Shown one piece after another: positions 49,131 through 62,400 of a DNA stretch of 64,000 nt. Position 1 is the stretch's first letter, and each line of letters begins with the position of its first letter. The position numbers and the translations under genes are program-made. The notes below the pieces were generated by a model, which saw only the letters and a program-made list of their open reading frames with translations, was not told where the DNA came from and did no database searches. This DNA is from Pithys albifrons albifrons (lineage: Eukaryota; Chordata; Aves; Passeriformes; Thamnophilidae), in the NCBI RefSeq assembly GCF_047495875.1, contig NC_092461.1:62298299-62362298 (forward strand), given 5' to 3'.

Positions 49131-51572
49131 AAAATAGTCCACAGTACATGGAAACCTTTATGTATTAATGAAAGGGCAGAGAGTATAGGTGATAAATTCA
49201 TTAAAATATCTACCAAATGTGTTGATTTATCCATAAGTCTTAGGTAGTATGGATCACATGAGCTTCTGTGAAGGGACACAGTGAGAACATGGATATGATG
49301 TACTGTTGACTGAGAGTTGATATTTTGATCCTTTTTTTTAGTGGGCTATGTAGGACATTGTTGCTTCTTGGTAGGATTTATAGTGGGCATATCACAATTG
49401 GCTGCTTTATTGGCTGCCTCAGTGGAGAAGTCTGGGATTGACGAATGGGCATGGAAAGTGAAATAACGTTTTACTTGTTAGGTCAGAATTATTGTGGAAT
49501 TTTACTCTGCCCATGCTATAATTCAACTCTGTGTGAATAGGTTTAGTTTTTCATTGCTGTCAGTATTGATCTCTAATGAGCCTTGCCCATGGATTTTGAA
49601 GAAAGTCACTGCAATTAAAAACAATGCAGTTTGTCACCTATTTGTACCTCATAGATAATGTAGGAGGTACTAAACTGCATTTGAAAAGAAAACTTTAGGA
49701 GGATAGAAGAAAGTCTGCCTATGAATCAGTTTGATAGCATATACTGGCACTTTTATTACAGTTATATTTATGAACTTAAAAACTCATGCCTATGTGATGG
49801 AATCAAAAATTAAAAAAAAAAAAACAGAGAAAAACCTGAACTAAACCCCAAGGAAACCCAAGGTCGTAAGTTTTAATACTTGTACAACTGAGAGTTCAGG
49901 TATCACTTAGTCTGCAGTGGAGCTTGCTTTTCTTCATTCTGCTTCCACCATGCTTTGAGATCACAAAGTAGCTCTTCAGTCCTTATCGTTAGTTTTTCAA
50001 ATTTACTGTCAGGACTTGGTGACCAACCGGTTACATATTCCCAGAAATATGTGTAATTATTGTCAACTAATTGCACTTGCTACCCTTACTCTCTGAAAAC
50101 CAGAGTTTCCAGAGACATGAGCGATGTCCTCATCCTGTTCTATCAATTTTCTAAAGTAGATTCTAAGTGGAGGAAGATTAAATGTATAAAAATAAACACA
50201 TTATTTATTTTAACAGTTTTCAGTTGTATTCTCAAGGAGAAAAGCTCTTCTTCTGGTCTAAATCTTCATTTTTTTCCCCAAGTGAAAGTTTATGGCTAGA
50301 AGTACACTATTTTCCTTAAATATGTTATTGCCATTATCTTGAGGGGGAGAGAAGTCAAATTGTTGATACTTTACTGGCTATAAATGTATCTCTAATAACA
50401 TAGTTTAAAGGTTTTTTCTTTCTAATTGCTTGCCAAATTTTGCTGGCATTTGCAGCGCAAACATACTTTTGCTTGTTTTGTTGGTTTTTTTTAAGCATTA
50501 CTTTGAAACAGAGATGCTGAATTTTTAATGAGGCCTCAATCTATTTTCTTGCTACAGTTTTGTGTGAAGGTAGAGTTAAGAGCACAATGGTGAGATCATT
50601 TGTGCCTCCATTTCTTCTCAGTATAAGAATGAGGGAACCTGAAGATTGTAGATGAGAAAAGCCTCACTAAGCTCACACTCCTTAAGTTTGCATGCTGTAG
50701 ATGATCTCTTCTAAAATATGTCTGAAAGTGGCAGTTTTCACACTCTTTTAGCTAATCTGTAGAGTTGGTGTGTGTTTTGTTCACAACTTAAAATTTTTAT
50801 GGACCAAGGAGGTAACACAGGTGAGGTACCTGGAACAGAGACTGGAAAAGAAAGAAGTGACTGTGCATGAACAGAAAACAAGGATGTAGAGTGCTCTGAA
50901 GTAGACAATGGCGTTGTTATTCTGCTCCATATCAGTTGCTTTTAGTTGGGTTGTTTTGACCTTTAAATAGTTTTCTTTTACTCTTTGTAGGATGAAGGAT
51001 TGAATGGTGGTGTTGAAGAATGATGGCTGTGGTATATTCTTGTTTTTATATCATAGCTAATGTTGATAATTTGTGTACTGTTTGAAGAAGAGACCTGTTT
51101 TTCATGTAGACCTTTGTGTGAGACCTACCTACATAGGCCTTTGTGCACCAGTATTAAAAAAGTTATGTCACTGTGAGAGCTGGCTTCATGCAAGAGTGAT
51201 TTCTCTTGAGTTTTGAGGGGCATCTTAAGAACCTCCTGGGAATAGATGAGAATTTGCATAGGCATGGGTAGTAGCATGCTAGTTGGCTTGCTTTTGTTTC
51301 AAGCTCCAGAATGGGCTTGAGAAGAGAAGGCAGTGGACTAACAGATTATTTCATTGTCTATCAGGTCATGTCCATGACTTTTTTTCTTCACTGGCAGTCT
51401 AGTTTATTTTAAGATAGTGTATCTGAAATATACTTGATAATACACCTATTCAGGCATGTAAGCTTGATGCCAGTTGCTGTATATTTCAAGAATTTATTTG
51501 GGAAGAAAGATCTTACTATTTTGAAGGCAGTGCTTCTACTGTGAAGCTATAATGCATTGTCTTTATTTTCAG

Positions 51573-51757
51573 ACAGTATTACTGTTAAACGTTTTATGAA
51601 CAGAACAAATGGAGGTTATCAAAAGTTGTCCTTTCCAGTGGTGCCCTGTGGACACCAGTGTAATGCTCAGGAGCCACATTATCTGTGTGCAGTACTGGAT
51701 GGCATGGAGACCAGGAGGTGGGACCCAAAAATAGGAAGAAAGAATTGGAAAATACAA
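51573..51757 (+). CDS. Weak internal-exon candidate
   Basis: A good acceptor (TCTTTATTTTCAG ending at 51572) and a good donor (ACAA|GTGAGC at 51758) bracket 185 bp that is open in one frame (61 complete codons after two leading bases). The encoded segment has five basic clusters and three cysteines (PCGHQCN and YLCAV), but no domain I recognise. The phase is a problem. The frame needs one base from the preceding exon, while the proposed first exon ends in phase 0, and a direct splice would hit a TGA after eight codons. Either a further exon lies between, or this is a chance match. Confidence 0.15.
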
Positions 51758-54700
51758 GTGAGCAGCCACGTTAGTTATCAAGAAACCAAATGATAGCAGA
51801 GTACTCTTTCAGTGGTGCACAGCAGGTGAAAGACAGGACATGAATGGGAAATGCTTCTCTCTGCACAGGCAGTGTCATTGCTCCCCTGTGGAAAGGTCTC
51901 CCCACTGTGGGCTGGAGCAGCAGCCCCTATCTGCTGGTGAGACAGCAGCTTCTACTTAGTGTGCCTCTGAACCCCAGGTGTCTTAACAGATACTGTAAAT
52001 CCCACTAAATCACAGAAAGATCTAGTAGTTTTCTTAAAATTTTGTTCTAAGACAAGATGATGTCTTCTGTCAGCGAGGACCCACTTGAAGCCCCATGTTT
52101 GTGAACTGTAGAGCTTCTGCACTTTCAGGGCATTCCTGAGGAAATAATATATGTGTCTCTTCTTTGTATATATTTGATATAAGAATACTGCTTTGTTATT
52201 AGTGCCCCTGAATTGTCAGTTACTGTAGTGGTGTCTTGTCTATGCCTGAAAGAACTTAAGCAGAGTTTGTTTGAAGAAGGTGGCAGAAATGACAGAAGGA
52301 GTTAAGTTGACTCTAAATTCCATTTCTCTTGAAGCATAATTAGTGTGTGCTTTTTTTTTTCTGTTGATAATTCTTGTGGTGTATCTTTCATTTTCCTTGA
52401 GTTCTCATTTGCTTTATGTTTTCTTATTTGCTTGTCAATAAGAAAGTAGAAAACTCTTCCTTGGTAGTTTGCTTGGATACATTTGACACAAAGTACTGTT
52501 TGACCTACAAACAGAAATGCACGTATAATATTCATGTGGGCAGTGACATGCTCCTCCTCCCTGAAGAAGTGTGTTTTGCTGTGCAATGTATGTCCTCTGC
52601 TCCATGGGACTCTTTACTGATTTATGGGACTCCACACTAATGAAAAGCTTTCTGTTCACTGATACTTGTAACTTGGGTCAGGAGTATTGTAAGGGGGGAC
52701 TGAGAGAAGAAACATGCTCTTGTACATACAGCTCATAATAATGGTTGAAAGACACTTTATAAGAACACCAGTTTCTCCTTTTTAGAGATTTGAAACTAAT
52801 GTGCTGTAAAGTCAACCAGCCAAGCAGTCAACCAAAAAAGGAACTAACCACTTTCACAGAGAGTTCTCACAGATTCTTTTGTGAAAATAGAGACTGTGTG
52901 CTCTGTAAGTTAATGTAAACACTTTAGTTGCTATCACTGTGAATTTGCAGTAGGCAGCAGGTAGAGAGGAAGTTGTGTGCCTGGAGTGATTGTGCAACTG
53001 GAAGGGGGTTGTAGTTATGTCTGGAAAAGTAGATAATGCCCTGCAAAGTTTGCGTTTCCCTCTCTGTGTTATGCTTAAAACTGCAATGTGCTAAACATAT
53101 TTTTTTTCCTATGTCTGTCTCAAAAAAAAAATTCTAATAATTTACTCTCAAATTTATTCCTAGCATGCTTGAAATATATCTGAGTAGTGAGGCCCACTGC
53201 ACACACAGCCCCTAGAAATCGTTGTCTGCATCGATGAGTCTTGGTGAGTTGTCTATATCCTATTGCATTTAATTGGATTGTGTTGCAGTTCTATCTTTTT
53301 CACTGCTGAGTTTGATGTGAGATGTCTTAAATTGATTGTGTAGATACAGCAGAACAAGCCTTGGTTTTAAGTAACGTATGATACTATATACTGAGTTGAA
53401 ATACTAACATTTTAGACTTCAAAAAATAATGGTCAGACTGATTATGGATGGCAGGTCCTTGCTTTAGTGCCAGGACTAGGAATGGGACTTTCTGCATAGA
53501 AAGGCCGAAGGGATCAACATGTGATATTCCTTCTCATGAGGTTTGTTTGATATTTGATGCTGTAACTAAGGAATTGACATTTTTCAAATGTGCTGATTAT
53601 GGTCTGTCTTATGGCAAAGGTTGAATATGAAATAATACAAGCTTTACCATCCAACTCTGTGCACTAATAAATTACTTAAATTGAGGGTTGAAATTGGTAT
53701 AATGACACTGATGACTTAAACTGCTTGTTGCTCAAGAATTACTGTCTGATGACTCCATCAGGCAATGCTGTGCCTGTTTAACTCTGCTCTCAAGAAGGGA
53801 TAATACCACTGAGAATTAGAAAAAGAGACCCCTGCGGATTGTTTAAATGCAGACTAATAATAGTTTGGTAGTGCAGTGAAAGAAAGTAGAATATCAATGC
53901 TGTGGTTTTATTTTAGATGTGTTTGATATATCAATATACTTACTTGGTAAAAATCTTTTACAACAAATACGCATTTGAGATTTTATGTGAGAACCTTTTC
54001 AGTGTACTCATGAATAAATGTTGTCATTTAACACACAGAGTGACTTATTAAGGTCAGAAATATGTATTTTTGAAGCTTGTACGCTAAATATAGAGGTGGG
54101 AAATAAGCCTGCTGAAAAGGTTTTCAGTTGTTTGGGGGATAACTGTTTATAAAATGCTAACCAAATAGGGGTAAAATTATGTATGCCCACATCAAGTATC
54201 ATTTCCTCTTTTGTTAATTATGTTGGGCAATTTTTGCAAACTAACAAAACTTTTCTTTAAATTTGCTGAATTTTCTAGCATCAGTGAATGAACATAGGTT
54301 TGGCAGCTTTCCAATGCTTTTTTCTGCCTTTTCTCTTGTTCTGATAAAACACTTCAGTGCATTGTGTTCAATGAAGTTTATAATACTGGTTAATGGTTTG
54401 TTTATGTATTATATTAATTTGTAAATGCTTAGTCACAGAGATGTTATTACTCATTTACACTTATTACTTACACTGTATCACTTATTATTTATTTTCACTA
54501 CTTATCTGGACTGCATAATGATCGTAATGTGTATGTGCAGGTCTTCTCAGTAATAATCTGCTTTGGCAATCATTTAAGGAAATTGTTTTAAGAAATACAA
54601 GGATTCTAAAATATTTTTTTTCTAGTGAATAGGACTCAGAATGAGTTAAGTGTGTGTAATAAGGTGAAAAATGTCACTGCCAAAATTCTCCATAGCGAAC

Positions 54701-57700
54701 ATGAAATTCTGCTGTCAGGTTGATAGTATGTTTGTTTCCAGTTGTCTCAGTTGTAATTTTGCATTAAAAACAAATGTATTATGGAAAGGCTGAAAAAGGT
54801 AAATACGAAAATAAAAAGCAATTTCCATATAATTATGGGGATTTTTTCCCCCTAATTAATATATGTGGAGAAAAAAACCCAACTCGTCACTTGAGTAGTG
54901 TTGCAACATTCTGCACCAAATCCATAGCTTTGATTGTTCCAGTGCTGGAAGGTAACTTTACAGATGCAGACTGAAACACAGTTGCTGTGTTTGGGAAGTT
55001 CAAAACCTTTAAAATAAGCGCAAATGGGACATGAATGTTTGCATATGAAGTCTATGGTGATGACAGTGAGGAATAAACCACTGTAAAAATGGGTGTCATG
55101 AAAGGATTTAGAGGGCAAGGATGAAGTAGACATGTAGTCTTCCACTCAAAATATCCTTTTGCTCCTAAGTGTGTGGTTATCCACATGTTTCTGTGATAAG
55201 ACAGTTCAGCAAAAGTAGGTTGCATAGGAATAAAGGATAAGGAGCAGTGTAAAATTTTGGTTCCATTGAATCTTTGGAAATTCTTTCATTGATTTTTTTT
55301 TTTTGAATGTCCAAGGTTTCATCCTATTGTTTGACATACTTGGGTGTCCTTCTCCATTGCAAGATCAAAGAGCTGTAGCTGTTTATTTTAACCAGTATAC
55401 CCATATGAAATTTTACTACTGTAGGAATGACGTATCAGTTGGAGTTTCACTTAAGTCGTCCTGGCCTTGGCTTTTGACTAGTGTTGCTTGTGGAATAATA
55501 CATATTGGGTTTGATGTATGTTGTGAGACTGTACCACCACTGTGACTGAAATTGTGGACATTCAGCCTGTGTACCACTGTATTAAGGGTTTTTTTTAGAA
55601 AAGTGAAACTACTACTTATAACTTACTGGATCTATTTCTTATGTGTTAGTTCAGGTGGTGGGAAGTAGCTACTAACAAAAATGTGATGCAGTTAGAATGG
55701 GGAGAAGTTTAGACTTAAAATCCCCATACAAGTAAAAACCCTACTTTATTTCCTAGTATAAAAGTTATCAGTCAGAAAACATTTTTTAATCTCTGTCCTT
55801 TATTTTTACATGAAGTGGTTTGCTTTGTAAGGAATATTTCTCAGCAAAAAGAGCACAGATTAGAGAAATCTCAGTTTTCTGTCACTCTCGATGTGGAGAG
55901 TCTGTTTCAATCTAACTTTGTAGTGATTTCATTGGCATTTCTGTTGTAGTTAGTGTCAAGTGTGATACAAAATATTTGTGTGTCTGCTCATTCTGAGTTA
56001 TAGTGCCTGTTGTTTACAGCTATAGTAGATAAAGAAAATTCTGACATGTCTCATTTTTGACCGTGTTCTCCTAATACACGTGAGTGCAAAGGGAGTGCTG
56101 TCAGAAAATGAAGTGCAGTACTGGCAATAAAAGTACCTTATATCGAAACAAGTTTTAAGAGCCTTTGGTACTAGTTTAAGGATGAAAGTGAAGAACTTCA
56201 AGTAGATTCCAAATATCAAACCTGAATGAAGCTGAGCTCACTTCTATCAGCATACAGGCTGGGATGGTGCTTACCTAGAGCTCTGGAGTCAGTTCAGAGC
56301 ACCCTAATTCCCAAAGGGTCTGTGTTTCTAAAATAAATACAGGTATGTCTAATCTTTACTGAATCAGATCTTCTCTGTGAGGGATATTTAATCTATGTTG
56401 AATGGGTTCGTGATAAATAAAGGGAAAGCATTTCCATTCCTAGACCTCAAAACTGGGGAGTTGTGTTTTGCATGAAATGTGATCAGATTATTCTGGTGTT
56501 CAGTCAGTGCCTCTCACTAGTAATGTTAGTTAACATGCATTTTCCTGTAAAGATGCTGTTAAAAGTGGATGCTCGATTATAGTGAATTTATTGTAATCGG
56601 TGTTAGAATGATACTCCTAATTTGAGAGTGAAGTTCTGTGTGGGTGGTACAATGAGAACTGTAGTATTAAGAAATGAGCATATATTGAGATTTATACAAT
56701 TGCCCCCTAAAGATTTTTTCCTCCTAAAATTGGAACTGGGATCTTACGAAAAACATTACTTGGAAAAGCTGAAATATATAAAAATGTAATATACTGCATT
56801 TCTTTCCTTTAAGATTTATGAAAATTTAGAGTACTGTAGAGAGAAATCTCATCATGCTTGCAACTGGCAGAACTAGATTTGTTAGTAATAAAAGCACTTT
56901 TAAGGTACTTTTATAGTTTTGAGGTCACAATGTTCAAATTCATTGTAAAGCTGGATTAAGCTATTCTTACGTATGTAAAACTCATTAATTACTGTAAATG
57001 GATTTAAATGGAGTGCTCAGTCAGTGAACTTTTTAATGAATTGATGGAACAAACTTCATATACACCCAGGACTGTTGAAAACGCTCATTCAATTGATTGA
57101 AGCTTGCCTTTTGTATGTAGTTATGTCCTGGAAGATTATTTATAACATTTACGTTTGAGTGAGATAAATAAAAAATATTTAGGAAATGTCATTGCTAACT
57201 TGATTTTATTCACTTCTTAAATATTGGGTTTGACTTTGTAATGGACTTGCTAAGATTTTTTCATTTCTTACCTTGATAGGAACCTTTTTATATGGGCAAA
57301 GGTATACTATATACACATTAGCAGAAGAAATAGCTGTCATCATCATCTGTGGAAAATCAATGTATATTTTATATATAGATTAATGACATTGTACCACCAG
57401 TATTGGAGCCTGGGAATTCTAGAGGGGTCAAGAACAGGACAACTGAGCACTTGGATCATCAAAGAAGATGAGATGCATTTACTTGGGCAAATTTTCCTCT
57501 GGGCCTGCCTTTAGTCCCTGAATTGGGAAGAGTGAAATATTTACATGGCTTGACTCTTGACAGTAAATAGTATTAATTAAATACAGGGTTTGAAAATGAC
57601 ACTGGTATTTCAGATGAAGCCAGTAGATTTTGTTCTGGCTTTCTGGAAATTGAATTCCAGTAGTCTGTTTATTTGACAGCATTATAGTACAATATTTTGA

Positions 57701-58091
57701 GGTTCATGAATATTTCTGTACATAAAAGTGGGTGAATTTTTATAATATCACAATGCTAGGATGTTAGGCTCAGAAGATTTATGTGATTATAATGGTAAGT
57801 AAATCTGTATGTGATTACAAAGAGTGCCACAATATGTTTCTGTCTGATTAGTTTACTTTTGTATTAACTGGACTGGAAGGAAATTACAGGTTTTCTTTTT
57901 AAAACAAACTTTGGATGTTGAAAGTTCAGATAAGTCACAGACGTTCAGTATTATTAAAATGATTTAAAAGTATTGGTGAGTTTTACAGTATCATTGTGCA
58001 GGGCTTAAACTATTCCAGATGTGCTACAGAATCTTCCTCTAGTCATCTCACCACAAGCAAAAAGAGGTACTGACATCCTTATGTATTTATT

Positions 58092-58158
58092 ATGTGTGTG
58101 TGTATATATATGTGTGTGTGTATATGTAGTGTGTGTGTGTATATATATGTATATATTA
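58092..58158 (+). repeat. Compound (TG)n/(TA)n microsatellite
   Basis: Blocks of TG and TA repeats alternate (TGTGTG, TATATATA, TGTGTGTG, TATATG, GTGTGTGTG, TATATATA) over about 67 bp. Such compound dinucleotide arrays are usually length-polymorphic. The two overlapping open frames reading through it are artefacts of the repeat. Confidence 0.85.
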
Positions 58159-59907
58159 TGTATTTGCCAGTGTGTAAATGCATTGCTAAAACTCCACTTG
58201 TAACTGTGGCCATGATAAATGAAGAATATGCTCCTGATTCTCCCCTTTTTTTCACTATCGCTACTTTTGTTTCTTTAGTAATCTCCAGTCAATAAACTAC
58301 AGCATTCTGTGTACACCAAACTCTGTATATTTCAAAATGACAGCAGTAGGCAAACTAGGAATATTTAAAATCAGAAACGACAAAAAAATCAGTTTTATAG
58401 TAGGTATTGTAATTTGGTTTTAACTTGAGGTAAGCTGTAATAGTGCCAGAAGAAGTTAAAATGTTTCCATTCACCTTTTTTTCAGCATGTTTTTCTTTTG
58501 CTTGTATTTGGATATTCTCACTTAAACTTTGAAACATTATCTTTACAAGTAACACATGGAATTGAAGATCCCTTTTTGCCTTGGATTCCTTAGTCCTTCA
58601 ATCTCTAGGTACCTGTTTTACTGCTTTAAGAGAGTGAGATGTCCTCTATGTTTCTTTGTTCAAGTTGTGAGCTTGAAACTACTGTGTGGTGCCACAGTTT
58701 AACAGTATTTTAAAATCGGATAAGATTATCTACTTTTCTCTAAAAGTAGGTGGCCAACACATAGGAAATTTCACTTGGGTTAATTTTTATGGCCTTTCAG
58801 ATTTCAGTTGTGGTTTTTTGCTTGGCTTCTCTTCACAGATCCTGGTTAACTGTGCTTTTATTACTTAGTCCTGCTGAACTGACTCATGTAAAACTTTTTC
58901 TGTCTGGAGTTACAGTATGCAACTTCCAGAATGTATCCTGTGGTGCAGTAGGGTTTATGTGCAGCTGATGGTATGTGAAGCTTGGTGCATGACTACTAAT
59001 GTTTAAAATACTCCTTGCTCCTGATTGTGATTTTAGTCTTTCCTTCCTCATGACCTCACTCTTGTCAATATCCAAGTTCTAGGTTCTTGATCAACATCGA
59101 AATATGTTGAGGAATATTGACACGTGAGTCAAATTATATAGCACTGTGGTTGCCACACTTAAAACATACTCAATACAAACCTACAGAAGCAAAAAATAAA
59201 ACCCCAAACCACCTCAAATTAGGCTGTTTTTTTATGAGATCAGTTGCTATTCTACCGTTGTCATACCCCAAACAGACTACCCCATTATTGTACGCCACAG
59301 GTTGTCTGCCACAACCTGCAGCAGTACATAGATTTGTTCTATGAATTTTCTTCTTTAGCTGCTTAGTGTCTAATATGCTGCGTAGATACCATATATCCTT
59401 CACAATTATATTTATTTAATTTTGAATGCATATCGTCTTGTTTTAGGTACTGTGGGAACTTAAAGAGGGGAAAAAACCCTAACAACCTGCTGCTGCTGAA
59501 CTTGATTCCAGTAATAGTAGTGATTAAAGTTGCCTCCTACTTACTCTTCCTCTTATTTGCTTCATCACTGGGTTTCTGAGCTATTTCCTTCCGCCCCCAG
59601 CTTCCAGGAGAAGTATTTTGTGGTCTTCTGATACAATCTCAGACAGATTTGGGATAGTCCCGTGTTTTGTGTTAGCTTGATCCATGGTTGAGACTCTCTA
59701 GTAAGTGTTAGACTCTTTTGTATGTGTGTGTATTCTGGGGGGGAATTGCTTACTGAAAATGTGTTTTTGGCTAGCTTAAAGCTGCTAGTGAGTTGGCATG
59801 AATTTCATAAGTAGCTTCGTTGAGGAAGGGGGAAAATTCCCTACTAATCAGAAGTGCTGTAATGGCTCACTTAGGAAATTCTGAAATTAAATGTTTTACA
59901 TTTCCAG

Positions 59908-59966
59908 GATAGAGTCACAGCAAGACTTAACAGTCAGTAAGCCTCGGGGAAGTAATCCTGCTGGCT
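59908..59966 (+). CDS. Very weak small-exon candidate
   Basis: The acceptor TTTTACATTTCCAG (ending at 59907) and the near-consensus donor GGCT|GTGAGT (at 59967) enclose 59 bp. One frame stays open (after one leading base, IESQQDLTVSKPRGSNPAG). A direct splice from the proposed first exon would use a different frame and meet TAA, and the 51.6 kb candidate also ends in an incompatible phase. No protein family is recognised. It may be a chance pairing of splice-like strings, since GTGAGT recurs a few bases later. Confidence 0.12.
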
Positions 59967-60420
59967 GTGAGTACAGCTGTGAGTGGGGAGCTACTGTGGG
60001 TGTGCAAGGTGAGGGTTCTCACAGGCATACCGTTTCAGTGGCACACCCTGTGCCCTGGGTAGAGGGACAACTTGGGACAGGTCAGACAACACCTCTCCCT
60101 CCTGCCTTCTGGGCCTGCCCTCCAGGAACTGAGTTCACTCTGCTGTTCCCACATCCAGAGTAGCCCAGACTCTCCCCATTGAGCCAAGCTGGGGATGGGC
60201 AGATTGACAGGTTTTTACAGCTGGAGGAGAGGATGTCACTCACTTCACCTGGGATGAGTACAGGAGCCAGGGAGCCCTTTGGTGTACCAGCAAATGCACC
60301 AGCATGCATGGAAATTGGGGGTACACCCATCTTTGACAAAGCAGGGAGAGGCGGGAGGGCAGATTGCAGTACGCCTCCTCACGAACACTGGGATCTAAGT
60401 GTGTAACAAGGTGGAGGAGG
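59960..60420. other. GC-richer unclassified patch
   Basis: This is a 460-bp patch with clearly higher G+C than its surroundings, low CpG and overlapping open frames on both strands (59891-60163 plus, 60082-60339 minus, 60179-60406 plus). The texture could be an old LTR or another retroposon, but I do not recognise the family and see no terminal repeats. No domain is visible in the frames. Confidence 0.3.
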
Positions 60421-62324
60421 GTATCACGGTGCTTCTGATTCAGAGCAGAGGCTTTGCATTTGGGTCTTCTGCCTCTTAGGAGATTGCTGCCCTCTCTGGG
60501 CTGCTCAGTGTTTCTGAACAGAGCTTTACTGCCTCTGAAATAGCTCTACTTTATTATTGGCATGTAAATACTTTGTTGGAGAATAGATTTCCTACATGTG
60601 AGGTGAGCATCCTATCTGATTTATGCGTCCTCTACAGTAAAGGACAGTAGTTTCTTTACTTGCCTACTTCTATAGATCTAATTTATTTATCTGCTACCCA
60701 TAAGGTTGTCTTCTCAGACAAGGTACTGCAAAGGAAGTGAAGGTATACATTCACAGATATATTTAGCAATTAAATCCCCTTGTGGATGTTCTTAATGCTT
60801 TGAATAGCTTACCCTACTTTGACATGAAGTAAGCTATCTGAAACAAGGACATTTTTTTCCTGGAGAACTGACTATTTGCACAACTTGAAACAGTTTTAAA
60901 ATTCGTGTTTTTCCCGTTCAGTGGCTGAAATTAAAAATTCATTATAGGCACAGCTCTGCTCCTTGTATCAGATATGTCATTGTCCATAATGAAACGGATG
61001 CATTTGACTTCAAAAATGCAATACAAATTAAAGTTTCACATGATTGCTGCTGTGTATGCCATCTTTTTTTCCAAATCTATTGATAAGGTCAGTGTGAAAT
61101 ACTTTGTCATGTAAAACTGATGAATTTTTGAAAATCCAAAATGATCAAATTGAGACATATTTAGATCTCTTAGAGCAATTGGGAAGTAAGAAAGTGATCT
61201 ATACATAATGTGGCTGGCAATGGTAGAATTAAACTCTTAAAAATTTAAACCAACTAGAGAGTATTTTGTGTTATGGTGGGAAGGGCCATAAGCTGTAACT
61301 ATTTTGCTGTTGACGTGATTTGGGGACTGTTCTTAATGTTCTAATTTTGTGGAAATATTGTTGTGTAAGTATAGTGGTAACTTTTTCATGAACAGGTTAT
61401 ATTCTTTTCCGTTACACTTCTGTAAATGATTTATACTCAAGTAGTATTGCAGAAGCTCAGAAAGGAAGAGAGTGAGCCTGCCCTTAGAATTTCCTTGGGG
61501 GAGGTGGGACTTTTTTAGAGACAAGATTCTGAGAAGGGAAATAAGATGGTTTCTTGCAGAAAGTTTGAGCTAACTGGCAATACAGGAAAGATGAAAATGT
61601 AAGTCCAATATTGGGTCAAACTTACTTCTGCTATTATTTCACTTGCATTAGCTGAAGTAAAGACAATTTTGTGTTTTATTGTTTTTTAACTGATTTTGCT
61701 TACCACTGGCAGGAAAGGAAGTCAGTAAAAGGGAACTGGTATTTTCTTACACAGACAATGTCTTGCGGAGCAGAATAAATTAATACAACATGATTTTCTG
61801 TGAGGGTGCATATTTGCAACAACAGGAGATTTTATTTAATAATTGAAAATATATGTTCTTTTCTGTGTGTATGTTTTCTGTGTTACAATTTGTACTGATT
61901 GTATGGCCAGTTTTTAGTTCTGTCCTGTTGCTTTATTCAGGATTCCTGGTAGTATCTGCTCTTATGCCATGCGAGTGATGGGCTCTGTGACTCTAAACTG
62001 TGCCAAGTTTCTGCTGTTCCTGTGTTGAACAGATAGTTAAAATGATTTATGTAGGCTGGCTGACGGTTCACTTCAAAAATTGAATATATTGTTATCTTGG
62101 GCAACTTTTTTTGTTTTGTTTTTTAATCAGCAAATAATTTGCATAAGGTGCCAGGAACCACTTGTAGAATTTGGGGACTTGTGATGTTTGCCCCTGCATG
62201 TGATGGAAATTTCCCTATAAATATGTTAATGGGGAATGAGCTTACATGGGTGACCACAGGAATGGAGCTAGACTTTGTGCTCAAGAGCCAGAAGCTTGTT
62301 CTTCAGTGCCAGATTTGCCAGAGG

Positions 62325-62400
62325 TGTACTAAACAAGTCACTTGAGCTGCAAGTCCCTCACTTTCTTAGCTGTAAAGTGGGGCCAACCCTCACTATTTTC
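62325..62400 (+). mobile_element. MIR-like (CORE-SINE/L2-tail) relic
   Basis: The string ACAAGTCACTTGAGCTGC, then CCCTCACTTTCTTAGCTGTAA and AGTGGGGCCAAC, follows the conserved part of MIR: CAAGTCACTTAACCTCT, then CCTCAGTTTCCTCATCTGTAAAATGGGGATAA. It lies in sense orientation. MIR-type elements predate the bird-mammal split and survive in birds only as rare, diverged pieces. The match is short and could equally be the related L2 tail. The 5' limit is not discernible. Confidence 0.5.

Larger units (their letters stand above)
45301..62320. other. AT-rich non-coding sequence, probably intron of the CpG-island gene
   Basis: From the island edge to about 62.3 kb the sequence is again AT-rich and CpG-poor. 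I recognise no gene, RNA gene or clear CR1. Simple repeats are a G-run tract (47814-47867) and TG/TA microsatellites (58092-58158). A possible conserved block (48530-49130) and two weak exon candidates (51573-51757, 59908-59966) are listed separately. A GC-richer unclassified patch lies at 59960-60420. Intron status depends on the first-exon call. Confidence 0.45.

Noticed and set aside
49660..49686. Small hairpin GTACCTC...GAGGTAC
   Set aside because: The stem is only 7-8 bp with a 13-base loop, too short for a microRNA precursor or other structured RNA.
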